This document shows, one piece after another, positions 53,787 to 64,000 of a DNA stretch of 64,000 bases; positions within the stretch are counted from its first letter, which is position 1, and each line of letters begins with the position of its first letter. The translations under genes were made by a program, and so were the position numbers. Below the pieces are notes generated by a model. That model was not told the DNA's origin and did no database searches. It was given only the letters and a program-made list of their open reading frames with translations. This DNA comes from Lignipirellula cremea (GTDB lineage: Bacteria > Planctomycetota > Planctomycetia > Pirellulales > Pirellulaceae): contig NZ_CP036433.1 in the NCBI RefSeq assembly GCF_007751035.1, forward strand, positions 5,933,001 to 5,997,000, in the 5' to 3' direction.

Positions 53787-53850
53787 GTGCCATTGGGCTA
53801 GCGCCCGGCGGCTGATTTAGAGAAACCTGGTTTTATGGTTTGACGCACCA

Positions 53851-54486
53851 CTAACCTTTTTTGGCTTCCTGCAGCGTGGTGTAACTGGTCATCAGGTTGC
53901 GGTAGTTGGGCAGATGGTTCGACAGCAGGGCTCCCAGTCCTTCCATGTCGTTCCGCCAGTCGCGATGGAGTTCGCAAGCGACGGAAAACCAGTTCATCAG
54001 CTGCACGCCGGCGGACGACATCCGCTGCCAGGCCGCCTGCTGGACCGTTTTGTTGAACGTACCCGAAGCGTCGGTCACCACGAACACGTCGTACCCTTCT
54101 TCAATCGCCGATAACGCCGGGAAGGCCACGCAGACATCGGTCACTACGCCGGCAATCAGCAGCTGCTTGCGGCCGGTGTCCCTGACGGCCTGGACGAACT
54201 CTTCGTTATCCCAGGCGTTGATCTGCCCGGGACGCCGGATAAAGGGGGCGTCGGGAAACCGCTCCAGCATTTCCGGCACGATGGGACCATTAGGGCCCGC
54301 ATCGAAGCTGGTCGTAAGAATGGTCGGCAGCTGGAAAAACTTCCCAATATCCGCCAGGGCCAGCACATTGTTTTTGAACTCATCCGGCGAGAAATCCTGC
54401 ACCAGCGAGATCAGCCCTGCCTGGTGATCGACCAGCAGCAGCACCGCATCCTCTTTGGACAATCGCTTGTATTTCGGGGCCATCAT
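53851..54486 (-). CDS. Isochorismatase-like cysteine hydrolase (YcaC type)
   Basis: 211 residues from ATG 54486, with AGGA 6-8 nt upstream. Isochorismatase fold: AVLLLVDHQAGLI (catalytic Asp), RRPGQINAWDNEEFVQAV, and IAGVVTDVCVAFPALSA with the nucleophilic Cys. GYDVFVVTDASGTFN follows. This matches the YcaC branch closely, whose members are octameric hydrolases of uncertain substrate. It is 48 bp downstream of a MarR gene on the same strand, so it is probably the regulated target. The IS insertion lies 45 bp after its stop. Confidence 0.93.
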   Translation of the reverse strand: MMAPKYKRLSKEDAVLLLVDHQAGLISLVQDFSPDEFKNNVLALADIGKFFQLPTILTTSFDAGPNGPIVPEMLERFPDAPFIRRPGQINAWDNEEFVQAVRDTGRKQLLIAGVVTDVCVAFPALSAIEEGYDVFVVTDASGTFNKTVQQAAWQRMSSAGVQLMNWFSVACELHRDWRNDMEGLGALLSNHLPNYRNLMTSYTTLQEAKKG

Positions 54487-54533
54487 CACATTTCCTGGAG
54501 ACCTGTTGGCAAGTAAAAATCCCGCAGCAACGA

Positions 54534-55016
54534 TCAGGCTTCTGGTTTTCTGGCCTTGAAGAGCAGACGGTTCAAAGTCGCCAGTTCGCGGTCGGTGAGC
54601 TCGGCAAACTGGGCTTCATGGAGTCGCTCCAGCGGACGATCCATTTGCTGCAGCTGATCCTGCGCTTTCTGGGTCAAACTGACCCAGACGACGCGGCGGT
54701 CCTCCTGGCACAACCGGCGATGAACCCAGCCGCCCGTATGCAATCGATGGACCAGCCGGGAGATATCGGTCTGCGTAGAAACCATCCGTTCCGCAATCTG
54801 GCATAACTGCATCGGCTGCGCTTCGCCGCGGAGAATGCGCAGGGCGTTGTACTGGGCGTCGGACAAAGCATGCTGCCTGAAGAACCGGGCGAACTGGCTC
54901 GCTAAATGCTCGTGCGTGCGCACCAGATTCAGGTAGGTTTCCTGCCGCAGGCTGGAGAACGGCTTGCGTTTCCCGAGTTCCGTCGCCAGATTTGATGGAG
55001 GTGATGCTTTCGCCAT
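54534..55016 (-). CDS. MarR-family transcriptional regulator
   Basis: 160 residues from ATG 55016. A longer frame would include the promoter, so this start is preferred. Winged helix: LSDAQYNALRILRGEAQPMQL, AERMVSTQTDISRLVHRLHTGGWVHRRLCQEDRRVVWVSLT, the DxR wing being typical of MarR. Helical ends provide dimerisation. It probably represses itself and the following isochorismatase-like gene by binding the palindrome in its promoter. Ligand unknown; members often respond to phenolic or oxidising compounds. Confidence 0.93.
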   Translation of the reverse strand: MAKASPPSNLATELGKRKPFSSLRQETYLNLVRTHEHLASQFARFFRQHALSDAQYNALRILRGEAQPMQLCQIAERMVSTQTDISRLVHRLHTGGWVHRRLCQEDRRVVWVSLTQKAQDQLQQMDRPLERLHEAQFAELTDRELATLNRLLFKARKPEA

Positions 55017-55022
55017 CGCCAA

Positions 55023-55051
55023 CTTATATGTTGCAACAGATAAATTGTCAA
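55023..55051 (-). promoter_or_regulatory. marR promoter with embedded operator, possibly leaderless
   Basis: On the minus strand TTGACA (55051-55046), 17-bp spacer, TATAAG (55028-55023). The spacer and -10 coincide with a 20-bp palindrome, TTATATGTTGCAACAGATAA on the plus strand (55024-55043; 9 of 10 pairs), a typical MarR operator. The -10 box is 7 bp from the ATG, so transcription would begin at or next to the start codon. Confidence 0.75.
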
Positions 55052-55082
55052 GCAACCGCCGCCAGGCCGGCAAGAAACAGGG

Positions 55083-55110
55083 ACGGCCCCGAATTTTGAT
55101 TCGGGGCCGT
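55083..55110. terminator. Strong hairpin between clpC and marR
   Basis: ACGGCCCCGAA (55083-55093), loop TTTTGA, TTCGGGGCCGT (55100-55110). It follows the stop of clpC (minus strand) by 27 bp. The trailing T-run (TCCGTTTTT) is on the plus-strand side. Reading from clpC the tail is CCCTGTTTCTT, a weaker U-tract. Best seen as the clpC terminator, possibly active in both directions. Confidence 0.7.
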
Positions 55111-55136
55111 TCCGTTTTTACAGCGATTCGCCGAGC

Positions 55137-57701
<2,565 letters not shown>

Positions 57702-57795
57702 GTTTTCAATCCACGGGCTCAGCCCGGCTGAGGTTTGATTCGTCAACTCTCCATCCGTTTGATGCCGCCGGCCGCTGTCAGGTTACAGGCAATTT

Positions 57796-58392
57796 TCAGG
57801 CTGCCTGCGGGTTGCGGTCTGCATCATCCGGCTCGTCAGTGAGCCGATCTTCTTTCAACCGATTGAGTAATTCCTTTTCGCGAAAGATTTCTAAATACCA
57901 CTTCTCCGCTCCGGGCATGCCGGACAGCCGAGTCAGTTGTCGACCGCACTCTTCAAACCGTTCGGTATGTCGAAACAGGGCGGCCAGCATTAAATGAGCG
58001 TCGACATCGCTGGGACGAGAGACAATCGCCTGGTCCAGCAGGCGTTCGGCTTCGAACCAGTTTCCTTTCAAGTATTCCGTTTGGGCCTGGGGATACAAGT
58101 CTACCCCTTTTGCGCCCTCCGCCATATCGGTACAGGCTACCCGCTCCTGCGATTGACGGCGGAACTGCTCCCGTCGAGAACCCCAGAAGCTGATTGCCCA
58201 GAATCCCACCGCTAGAACCCAGGCGGTAATCCGCCAACCGGAGCCCAGCGAGGGCGACTCCAAAAAAGTAGCCGCCAGGGCGAAGTTCAATAGCAGCGTG
58301 AACACGCCTGCCGCTACAAACCCGTTCCATTGACCATAAAGCCAAAGCTTGGTCAGTCCGGGCCAGCAGCAAGTCAGGAGCGAGGCTCGCAT
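57796..58392 (-). CDS. TPR-containing membrane protein
   Basis: 198 residues from ATG 58392 (an upstream ATG at 58440 would add 16 residues). Two adjacent membrane helices (FVAAGVFTLLLNFALAATFL and ITAWVLAVGFWAISFWG) follow a short TCCWPGLTKLWLYGQW motif. The cytoplasmic C-terminal part has TPR-like helices (QTEYLKGNWFEAERLLDQAI, DAHLMLAALFRHTERFEECGRQL). I recall similar architecture in planctomycete proteins of unknown role. The gene is followed by clpC at a short distance. Confidence 0.75.
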   Translation of the reverse strand: MRASLLTCCWPGLTKLWLYGQWNGFVAAGVFTLLLNFALAATFLESPSLGSGWRITAWVLAVGFWAISFWGSRREQFRRQSQERVACTDMAEGAKGVDLYPQAQTEYLKGNWFEAERLLDQAIVSRPSDVDAHLMLAALFRHTERFEECGRQLTRLSGMPGAEKWYLEIFREKELLNRLKEDRLTDEPDDADRNPQAA

Positions 58393-58440
58393 TGAACTTC
58401 CGTATTCAATGGCCCAAAAGCGGACACAGGTAATCGCCAT

Positions 58441-59259
58441 CGTTGCATCGCCAAAGGCTTCGCGACAAGGACAGCGTCGAGGTTAGGAAAAGGCGAACGG
58501 GTCGCCATGGAATTGTAGCCCGCGTTTTGATGCGAGGCAAGCCAAGTAAAAGGGGCAATTGAAGTTAGGTAGTCCTGCACCGATTAAGTTCCTGTACGCG
58601 AATATCCGCTTTGCACCACCCGCCGTCCGCACCATTGCTAGCACCTGACTGCGTCGCCTCGGCAGAAAATCTTCGCTGATGCACAAACTAGCAGCACAAA
58701 CAGGGCCAATTCGCGATACGATTCGCTCCCGGTCGACGTAATCCCCATAATCACCGCGACTTTCGTTTCCTGGCCCGATCAGATTTTTTTTCCCAGACGT
58801 CCTGATCCGCCAATTCGGCCGCGCCGGTTGCGCCAAAATGGCAGTAGAAACGGATGGCAGCAGAAACGCCCATTTCTCCCGTCGCATCAACGAGGCAGGC
58901 AGGAGGGGCAAATATGGGAAAAAAACCGGTAGCGCCAGCGAAGATTTTTCCGCGCCAGACGCACTTTTTTCCCCTCAGGCGGCTTTCCCCGACCGTAAAG
59001 AACGGCTGCGGTGAGGCAAATCCCCCTTGTCGCATGGCAGCTGGCCCGCCCTTTTTCGCGTTTCTCGCGACTCCTGCGCCGATGCTTCACACTTCAGCAC
59101 TCGCAACAGGAGCAGGAGACAGCGCCCGCTCTGGCGGGCCGACGGGACGGATTGCCCGGAGATCGCCCCTGGTCGAACAGCGTTCCTTGGAAATACTACC
59201 ACACGCCACGCCTGAGCTGCTTTGCCGCACGTCCCCCAACCCTGTTACGAGAGACTTTC
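58441..59259. other. Long gene-poor gap
   Basis: About 820 bp between the divergent TPR and SRPBCC genes. Open frames of 60-210 codons cross it on both strands, but they are arginine/serine-rich and lack protein-like pattern. It includes T- and A-runs (58784-58793, 58918-58926, 58966-58972) and mononucleotide-rich tracts. It should hold two promoters; I cannot identify them, nor an RNA gene. Confidence 0.45.
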
Positions 59260-59751
59260 ATGGGCCGCACCCATCTGCTGGAACGGAAGCAGACGCTCGC
59301 TGCACCGCTGGAGAAGGTGTTCGCCTTTTTCTCCGACGCCAGCAACCTGGAGGCGATCACGCCGCCGTCGCTTCATTTTCAGATCGTCACCCCGTTGCCG
59401 ATTGTCATGCAGGAAGGAACGCTGATCGACTATCGCTTGCGACTACTGGGCGTTCCGTTCTCCTGGAAGACCCGTATCGACTGCTATGAACCGCCGGTGA
59501 AATTTGTGGACCGCCAGGTCTCCGGCCCGTACGACGTCTGGCGGCATACGCACACCTTTGCGGCCACGCCCGAGGGTGTAGAGATGATCGACCGGGTCGA
59601 ATACCGCCTGCCCTGGTCGATCCTCGGCGATCTGGCCCATGCCGTTTATGTGCGGCGGACGCTCGAACAGATCTTCGACTACCGGCAGCAGACGACCGCT
59701 CGCCTGCTGCAGGAAACGACGGACCGCAACGAATGGCCCCGACTGGCCTGA
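59260..59751 (+). CDS. SRPBCC-superfamily protein
   Basis: 163 residues from ATG 59260; the longer upstream frame is not protein-like. START/Bet-v1-like helix-grip pattern: LLERKQTLAAPLEKVFAFFSD, NLEAITPPSLHFQIVTPLP, GTLIDYRLRLLGVPFSWKTRI, FVDRQVSGPYDVWRHTHTF and MIDRVEYRLPWSILGDLAH. The same family includes proteins annotated as CDP-paratose 2-epimerase-like or cyclase-like, which bind hydrophobic ligands. Single gene; ligand unknown. Its stop is 83 bp from the convergent end of the WD40 gene. Confidence 0.88.
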   Translation: MGRTHLLERKQTLAAPLEKVFAFFSDASNLEAITPPSLHFQIVTPLPIVMQEGTLIDYRLRLLGVPFSWKTRIDCYEPPVKFVDRQVSGPYDVWRHTHTFAATPEGVEMIDRVEYRLPWSILGDLAHAVYVRRTLEQIFDYRQQTTARLLQETTDRNEWPRLA

Positions 59752-59834
59752 GAACGACCGGCGCCACTCGCCGTTTATCGCCTTCATGCTGGCGAGCGGG
59801 TGTCAGCTTCTGTCAGCCCGCCTGTCGTACGAAA

Positions 59835-62800
59835 TTATCGGGCCGCGGCCGGAATCTCCAGCAAGTAAACGGCTCCATCGCCGGACGCCACCGCCGCCTT
59901 CTCGCCGTCGGGAGAATATTCGACGTAGCTGGCAGAACGGCAAGGACGGGCCGAGAAAGCCTTGGCGCCGTTGGCCACATTCCACACGGCGACCGAGCCG
60001 CCGTAACCGCAGGTGAGCACACGCGTCCCGGCCTTGTTGAAGGTCACACGATAAATGTAATCCTCATGGCCTGGGATGCTCGACAGCAGTTGTCCCGTAA
60101 AGGCGTCGTACAAATGCACCTGCTTGTCCAGCCCGCCGGCGACCACCCGCTTTCCGTCAGGATGAAACTGTACGCTGTACGCGGCCGCTTCGCCCACATC
60201 GATCGATTTCAGCTGCCGTCCGCCCAGCACATCCCACAGGCGAATCGTTTTGTCGGCCCCGCACGAAACCAACAAGGCTCCGTCGGGACTGTAAGCAACC
60301 GCATACACGGCGCCCTGGTGACCGGTCAGCGACAACTGCTGCTGGCCCGTCAAAGGGTTCCATAGCCGGATCGTTTGATCGCCCGAGGCAGATGCGATCT
60401 GCTCCCGGTTGGGGCTCCAGGCAACGCCATACACGCCGTTTCCATGCCCGTTGAATTGTCGGACCGGATCGGGCGAAGCATACGCCCACAAACGGGCCGC
60501 CCCATCGGAACCGACGGTCGCCAGACGACGGCTATCGGCCGTAAACCGACAGGCGGCCAGCGGGGCGGGCGATTCCAGTTCGAACAACGTTTCCCCATCG
60601 GCCGGATTGAGAAACCGGATGCGGTCGTCGCCGCCCAGCGCGGCGATTTTGAGATTGTCGGGACTGTATTGCAAATCCCGCACGGCGGACGGCGCCTGGA
60701 AAGAGGTCGTCACCACGGCGTCGGCCAGGTTCCACAGAAAGACCTTATCGGTCTCGTCGCTGGCAACCAGCTGGGCGTTATCGGCCCGCACCGCCACAGC
60801 CGTCAAAGGCGATTCGCCGGCTGGATACGATCGAACCAGCGCGCCATCGGCCAGATTCCACAACCGCACCTCGGGCTCCGAGCCGATCGTCGCCGCCTGG
60901 GCGCCGGCGGCGGCGATCCCCAGAGAACGCAGCGGCCCGGCAGAAGCGGCCACAGCTCGCACCGCGGCGATCGTCCAGATGCGAGCCGTCAAATCCTCGC
61001 CCGCAGAAACAAGCGTCTTGCTGTCGGCCCCGAAATCGACCGCATGCACGGCGCCTTCATGACCGGCGAAACGTTCCAGCTCTTTCCCGCTGGCCAGATC
61101 CCACACCCGGACCACGCCGTCATCGGCGCTGGAAGCCAGACGCAGCCCGTCGGCGCTGAAACTCACGCTTCGCGTCGCACTCTCGCCCGTAAACACAGCC
61201 AGCGGATCGGCCGCAACCGCCGGGTCCGCCGGGTCCGCCGGGACGGCCGGTTCGACCGCGACCGGCGCCACGCTCCAGATCCGCAGCGACTGGTCTTCGC
61301 TGGCAGCGGCCAGCGACTTGCCGTCGGCGGACACGGCGACATCGGTGATCGCCTTCTCGGCGCCCTGGAAGGAGCGTTTCAGAACGCCGTCGGCCGTGTT
61401 CCACAGACGCACCATCTGGTCGGCGCCGCCGCTGACCAGGCTGGCGCCGTCGGGCGTGAACGCCAGACTGTTCACAGCCCCTTCATGCGCGGCGATTGTG
61501 CCCAGGGCCGAGACATGCAGCACCGCCGCGTTCCCGGCTTCGGCCGCGCCGCCGACCAGCAGCGTGCGACTGTCGGGCAGGAACGACGCTGTCACAAACG
61601 GCGCTTTCTCCGGGGGCGAGAACGTCTCCAGCAGCATGCCGGTCGTTGCTTCGTACACTCTCAGCTTGCCGTCGAATCCCGCCGCCGCCAGCCGCAATCG
61701 ATCGGCCGACCAGGTCAGACCGCGGGGCGTCACCGCGTCCGCCACCGCTGGAGTCGCCGGAGCGGGGCCCTTGATCAGCAGCATCTGTTCGCCCGACTTC
61801 AGGTTCCAGACATGAATCCCGCCCTGGCTATCGAGCGCGGCCGCCTGGGCGAACCCTTCCGGCGCGAGGGCCGGCAGCAACGCCAGTCCGACGAGCGGAC
61901 CCGTCACACCTGCATCGAGCACGGATTCTTTTTCCTCGGCGTCCCACACACGAACCTTGCCGTCGCCACAGGCGGCAGCCAGCTCGCCGGTTGGTAGATA
62001 CGCCAATTGCGTAGCCATCGTCGCAGCGAGAGATCGCAACCCAATGGCGGAAACGCTGGCGACCTGCACGCCGTTATCGGCTCCGCCGGAGACGACCACG
62101 CCGCCGTCGGGCGTCATCGCGACTCCCTGCACGGCAGCCGTGTGGGACGTCCATCGCTCCAGCTCCGCACCGCTGGCCGTGTCCCACAGACGCACGATCT
62201 TGTCATCGCCAGCCGCGACCAGGCGTGCTGCATCCGCGCTCAAGGCGACGCTGCGCAGCGGCCCGCCGTGATCATAAACGGCCGTCGGCTGCAGGGTGGC
62301 CGCAGCCGCCGGCAATGCGGCCGGCAGCACCCAGCGGAATGCCTTTCCTTCTTCCCCGCCGGCGACAACCTGGGCCGGCGAGTCGGCGCTGCCGATGCTC
62401 ACCGCCACGTCGTGCAGCGCCCCGGTCGGTCCGGCGAACGTCAGCGGGACAGGCTCGCCCGTCTCCCTTCGCCATAGTCGCACCGTCTTGTCGGCGCTGG
62501 CAGAGAGCAACAAGGCGCCATCGCCAGTGAAGGCGACCGCGGTCGCTGCGTCCGTATGTCCGGCCAGCAGACGGACCAGGTTCAAGGGACGAATGGCGCC
62601 CTGGTTCGCTTCGCCATAGAGCAGCTGCTCTCCCGCCGCGCCAAAGGCAATCGTCGCCATCGGCCCGGTAGTGGGAGCCGTTTCCAGCAACCCGTGCGTG
62701 GTCGGATCGTAAACGCGTCCGCCAGCGGTGGTCGCCGCCGCCAGTTTGCTGCCGGCCCCGTTATAAGCCACCCGATGAACGGGCGACCCCGTTTCGATCA

Positions 62801-64000
62801 CGACCGGCGCTGGCAACGCCGCCGGTGCGGCAGGCGCCGTCGCCGGCAGGCTGGTCAGATCGCCAAACAGCACTTTCCCCGTTGCATCGGCCCCGGCCCA
62901 CTGCAGACCGTCGGGGCGAAGAGCCGCATCCACCAGCCCTTTCACGAGCAGCGGCGCCGCGAGACGTTCGCCATTCGCGTTCCAGAACGACATCGTCCCG
63001 GTGCTGTCGAGCGTCGCCAGACGCTGGCCGTCCGCGCTGGCGGCCAGCTGCAGGACGCCCGTTTCCGCGGCCGCCACGACGCGCTCCACCTGCAGGGGTA
63101 CCGCATACGTCAACTTGTCGGCGCCGCCTGCGACGATGCGATCTTCTCCAGCGAACGCAACCGACAGCAGCGGCATGGCTCCCAGCGTGACCCGCTGCAG
63201 CTCGCGACCGGCAGGCAGATCCAGCACGCGCAATTGGGCGTCGTCGCTCGTCGCGGCCAGGCGTGCGCCTCCGGGACTGAATGCGAGACTGCGGACGGGG
63301 GCGTCGAACGGATAACTGGCGATCTGGGCTCCGTCGGCCAGGTTCCACAACCGCACCGTTTTATCGTTGCTGGCCGAGGCCGCCGTCTTCCCGGTCGGGT
63401 CGATGGCGATCGCCGTCGCGGCGTCTGTATGGCCCGCCAGGGAACGCGGTTGACCGCCGGCTGCCAGCGGCCAGATGCGTAAGGTTTTGTCGGCGCCGGC
63501 CGTCAACAGCAACGCGCCGTCGGGCGAAAAGGCAATCGCGTTCACGGCGCCGTCGTGCCCGGCAAACGCCTGCACCAAAGCCGAGTCAGCCGCACGCAGC
63601 GAGTTATCCGCGGCGCCAATTAGCAGCCGCGGCGGTAGGTTCGCCGCCGTCGCGCCGAACCCTGCTCCTACGGGAGCCGGTTCCGCCAGCGGCAGAAAAT
63701 CTTCGAGCAGGCCGGACGTACTCCACAACCGCACGCCGTCGGTCGAACTGCTGACGAGCCGACCGCCCTCCGCGCTGAACGTGAGCGAGGCGATCGGACC
63801 CGCATGCCCTGTCAACTCGCCGGCGGCGGCGCCGCCGACCGCTTTCCAGAGTTTGATCGTCTTCCCCGCTCCGCCAACGGCCACCAGCTGGGCGTCGGGC
63901 GAAGCGGCGACCGATGTCACCGCGGCTCCTTGCGCGAGCGTACCAATGGCGGCGCCGGTTGACAGCTTCCAGGTGCGGGCCGTGCTGTCGGCCGCTCCTG
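59835..64000 (-). CDS. Very large WD40-repeat protein, 5' end beyond the window
   Basis: At least 1388 residues; the frame is open to the window edge and the sequence before GTG 63920 is still WD40-like (ADSTARTWKL), so the start lies outside. More than twenty WD40 units are present, for example AFSPDGALLLTAGADKTLRIWP, SVALSADAARLVAAGDDKIVRLWD, AFTPDGASLVSGGADQMVRLWN and AYSPDGALLVSCGADKTIRLWD, enough for three or four beta-propellers. A proline/alanine-rich linker (VEPAVPADPADPAVAADP) interrupts them. Planctomycete proteins of this type often begin with a PSCyt1 cytochrome-like domain and export signal; whether this one does cannot be seen here. Confidence 0.93.
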   Translation of the reverse strand, partial: GAADSTARTWKLSTGAAIGTLAQGAAVTSVAASPDAQLVAVGGAGKTIKLWKAVGGAAAGELTGHAGPIASLTFSAEGGRLVSSSTDGVRLWSTSGLLEDFLPLAEPAPVGAGFGATAANLPPRLLIGAADNSLRAADSALVQAFAGHDGAVNAIAFSPDGALLLTAGADKTLRIWPLAAGGQPRSLAGHTDAATAIAIDPTGKTAASASNDKTVRLWNLADGAQIASYPFDAPVRSLAFSPGGARLAATSDDAQLRVLDLPAGRELQRVTLGAMPLLSVAFAGEDRIVAGGADKLTYAVPLQVERVVAAAETGVLQLAASADGQRLATLDSTGTMSFWNANGERLAAPLLVKGLVDAALRPDGLQWAGADATGKVLFGDLTSLPATAPAAPAALPAPVVIETGSPVHRVAYNGAGSKLAAATTAGGRVYDPTTHGLLETAPTTGPMATIAFGAAGEQLLYGEANQGAIRPLNLVRLLAGHTDAATAVAFTGDGALLLSASADKTVRLWRRETGEPVPLTFAGPTGALHDVAVSIGSADSPAQVVAGGEEGKAFRWVLPAALPAAAATLQPTAVYDHGGPLRSVALSADAARLVAAGDDKIVRLWDTASGAELERWTSHTAAVQGVAMTPDGGVVVSGGADNGVQVASVSAIGLRSLAATMATQLAYLPTGELAAACGDGKVRVWDAEEKESVLDAGVTGPLVGLALLPALAPEGFAQAAALDSQGGIHVWNLKSGEQMLLIKGPAPATPAVADAVTPRGLTWSADRLRLAAAGFDGKLRVYEATTGMLLETFSPPEKAPFVTASFLPDSRTLLVGGAAEAGNAAVLHVSALGTIAAHEGAVNSLAFTPDGASLVSGGADQMVRLWNTADGVLKRSFQGAEKAITDVAVSADGKSLAAASEDQSLRIWSVAPVAVEPAVPADPADPAVAADPLAVFTGESATRSVSFSADGLRLASSADDGVVRVWDLASGKELERFAGHEGAVHAVDFGADSKTLVSAGEDLTARIWTIAAVRAVAASAGPLRSLGIAAAGAQAATIGSEPEVRLWNLADGALVRSYPAGESPLTAVAVRADNAQLVASDETDKVFLWNLADAVVTTSFQAPSAVRDLQYSPDNLKIAALGGDDRIRFLNPADGETLFELESPAPLAACRFTADSRRLATVGSDGAARLWAYASPDPVRQFNGHGNGVYGVAWSPNREQIASASGDQTIRLWNPLTGQQQLSLTGHQGAVYAVAYSPDGALLVSCGADKTIRLWDVLGGRQLKSIDVGEAAAYSVQFHPDGKRVVAGGLDKQVHLYDAFTGQLLSSIPGHEDYIYRVTFNKAGTRVLTCGYGGSVAVWNVANGAKAFSARPCRSASYVEYSPDGEKAAVASGDGAVYLLEIPAAAR

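Larger units (their letters stand above)
52268..53794 (+). mobile_element. Complete IS4-type insertion sequence with 12-bp target duplication
   Basis: Ends AATGGCACT (52268-52276) and AGTGCCATT (53786-53794) are perfect inverted repeats, and the sequence GGGCTAGCGCCC flanks both sides directly (52256-52267 and 53795-53806). Total 1527 bp with one transposase gene. Ends, target duplication and reading frame are all intact, so the insertion is recent and the element may still be active. A 12-bp duplication fits the IS4 family. Confidence 0.9.

Noticed and set aside
60375-61997. 540-codon plus-strand frame
   Set aside because: Antisense to the WD40 repeats; its apparent internal repeats only reflect the WD40 repeats.

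Overview
The window is chromosomal DNA from a planctomycete, most likely a member of the Pirellulaceae. About a dozen genes belong to families that are expanded in and near-diagnostic for that phylum: DUF1501, DUF1552 (HXXSHH), DUF1549/DUF1553 (PSCyt2/PSD1) and the PSCyt/DUF1592-1588-1585 giants. These occur with SUMF1-like, WD40 and leucine-rich-repeat proteins, RAYT-type transposases and palindromic intergenic repeats. I see no rRNA, tRNA or CRISPR array.

Layout. (1) 1-17.5 kb, plus strand, is one long run of exported-protein genes (locus A): DUF1501, DUF1552, DUF1549/1553, DUF1501, WD40, an LRR-cytochrome-DUF1588/1585 fusion, DUF1552, a SUMF1-like protein, a broken SGNH-like reading frame, an alpha/beta hydrolase and a tandem SGNH-like protein. 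Palindromic repeats sit between and inside these genes. (2) 17.2-19.4 kb is a scar of decaying genes: a PSCyt1 stub fused tail to tail with the previous gene, a GntR/FCD regulator with a probable N-terminal frameshift, two TGTCnGACA operator-like palindromes and a sulfatase stub. (3) 19.4-24.5 kb, minus strand, is locus C: DUF1592-type cytochrome protein, an exported protein of unknown function, and canonical DUF1552. (4) 24.6-26.0 kb is a RAYT transposase flanked by inverted repeats. (5) 26.2-37.2 kb is more ordinary: an ABC-F ATPase, an ADP-ribosylglycohydrolase pair, a YceI / NnrU-like methyltransferase / RND exporter operon, a ZIP-like membrane protein, small hypotheticals and a lipoprotein split by an in-frame TAG. 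(6) 37.5-46.4 kb, plus strand, is locus B, repeating the order of locus A: DUF1549/1553, DUF1501, cytochrome-DUF1588/1585, LRR protein, DUF1552. (7) 46.4-51.2 kb, minus strand, is locus D (DUF1592-type plus DUF1552), with a second RAYT and its hairpin lodged between the two genes. (8) 51.5-64 kb holds an ABM-domain membrane protein, a complete IS4-type element with a 12-bp target duplication, a MarR/isochorismatase operon, clpC, a TPR membrane protein, an SRPBCC protein and a WD40 protein of more than 1380 residues running off the window.

How the genes fit together. The cytochrome-like proteins carry CxxCH motifs and export signals. The DUF1501/DUF1552 partners carry twin-arginine-like leaders. 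Both should therefore act outside the cytoplasm. Loci A and B share one gene order, and the LRR domain is fused to the cytochrome protein in A but is a separate gene in B, which suggests that these five proteins form one functional unit. Loci C and D are a second, simpler type with a different DUF1552 motif. The biochemical role of these modules is not known to me. I regard the duplicated five-part module, the palindromic repeats translated within exported proteins, and the operator/promoter designs at the MarR and GntR genes as the most interesting points.
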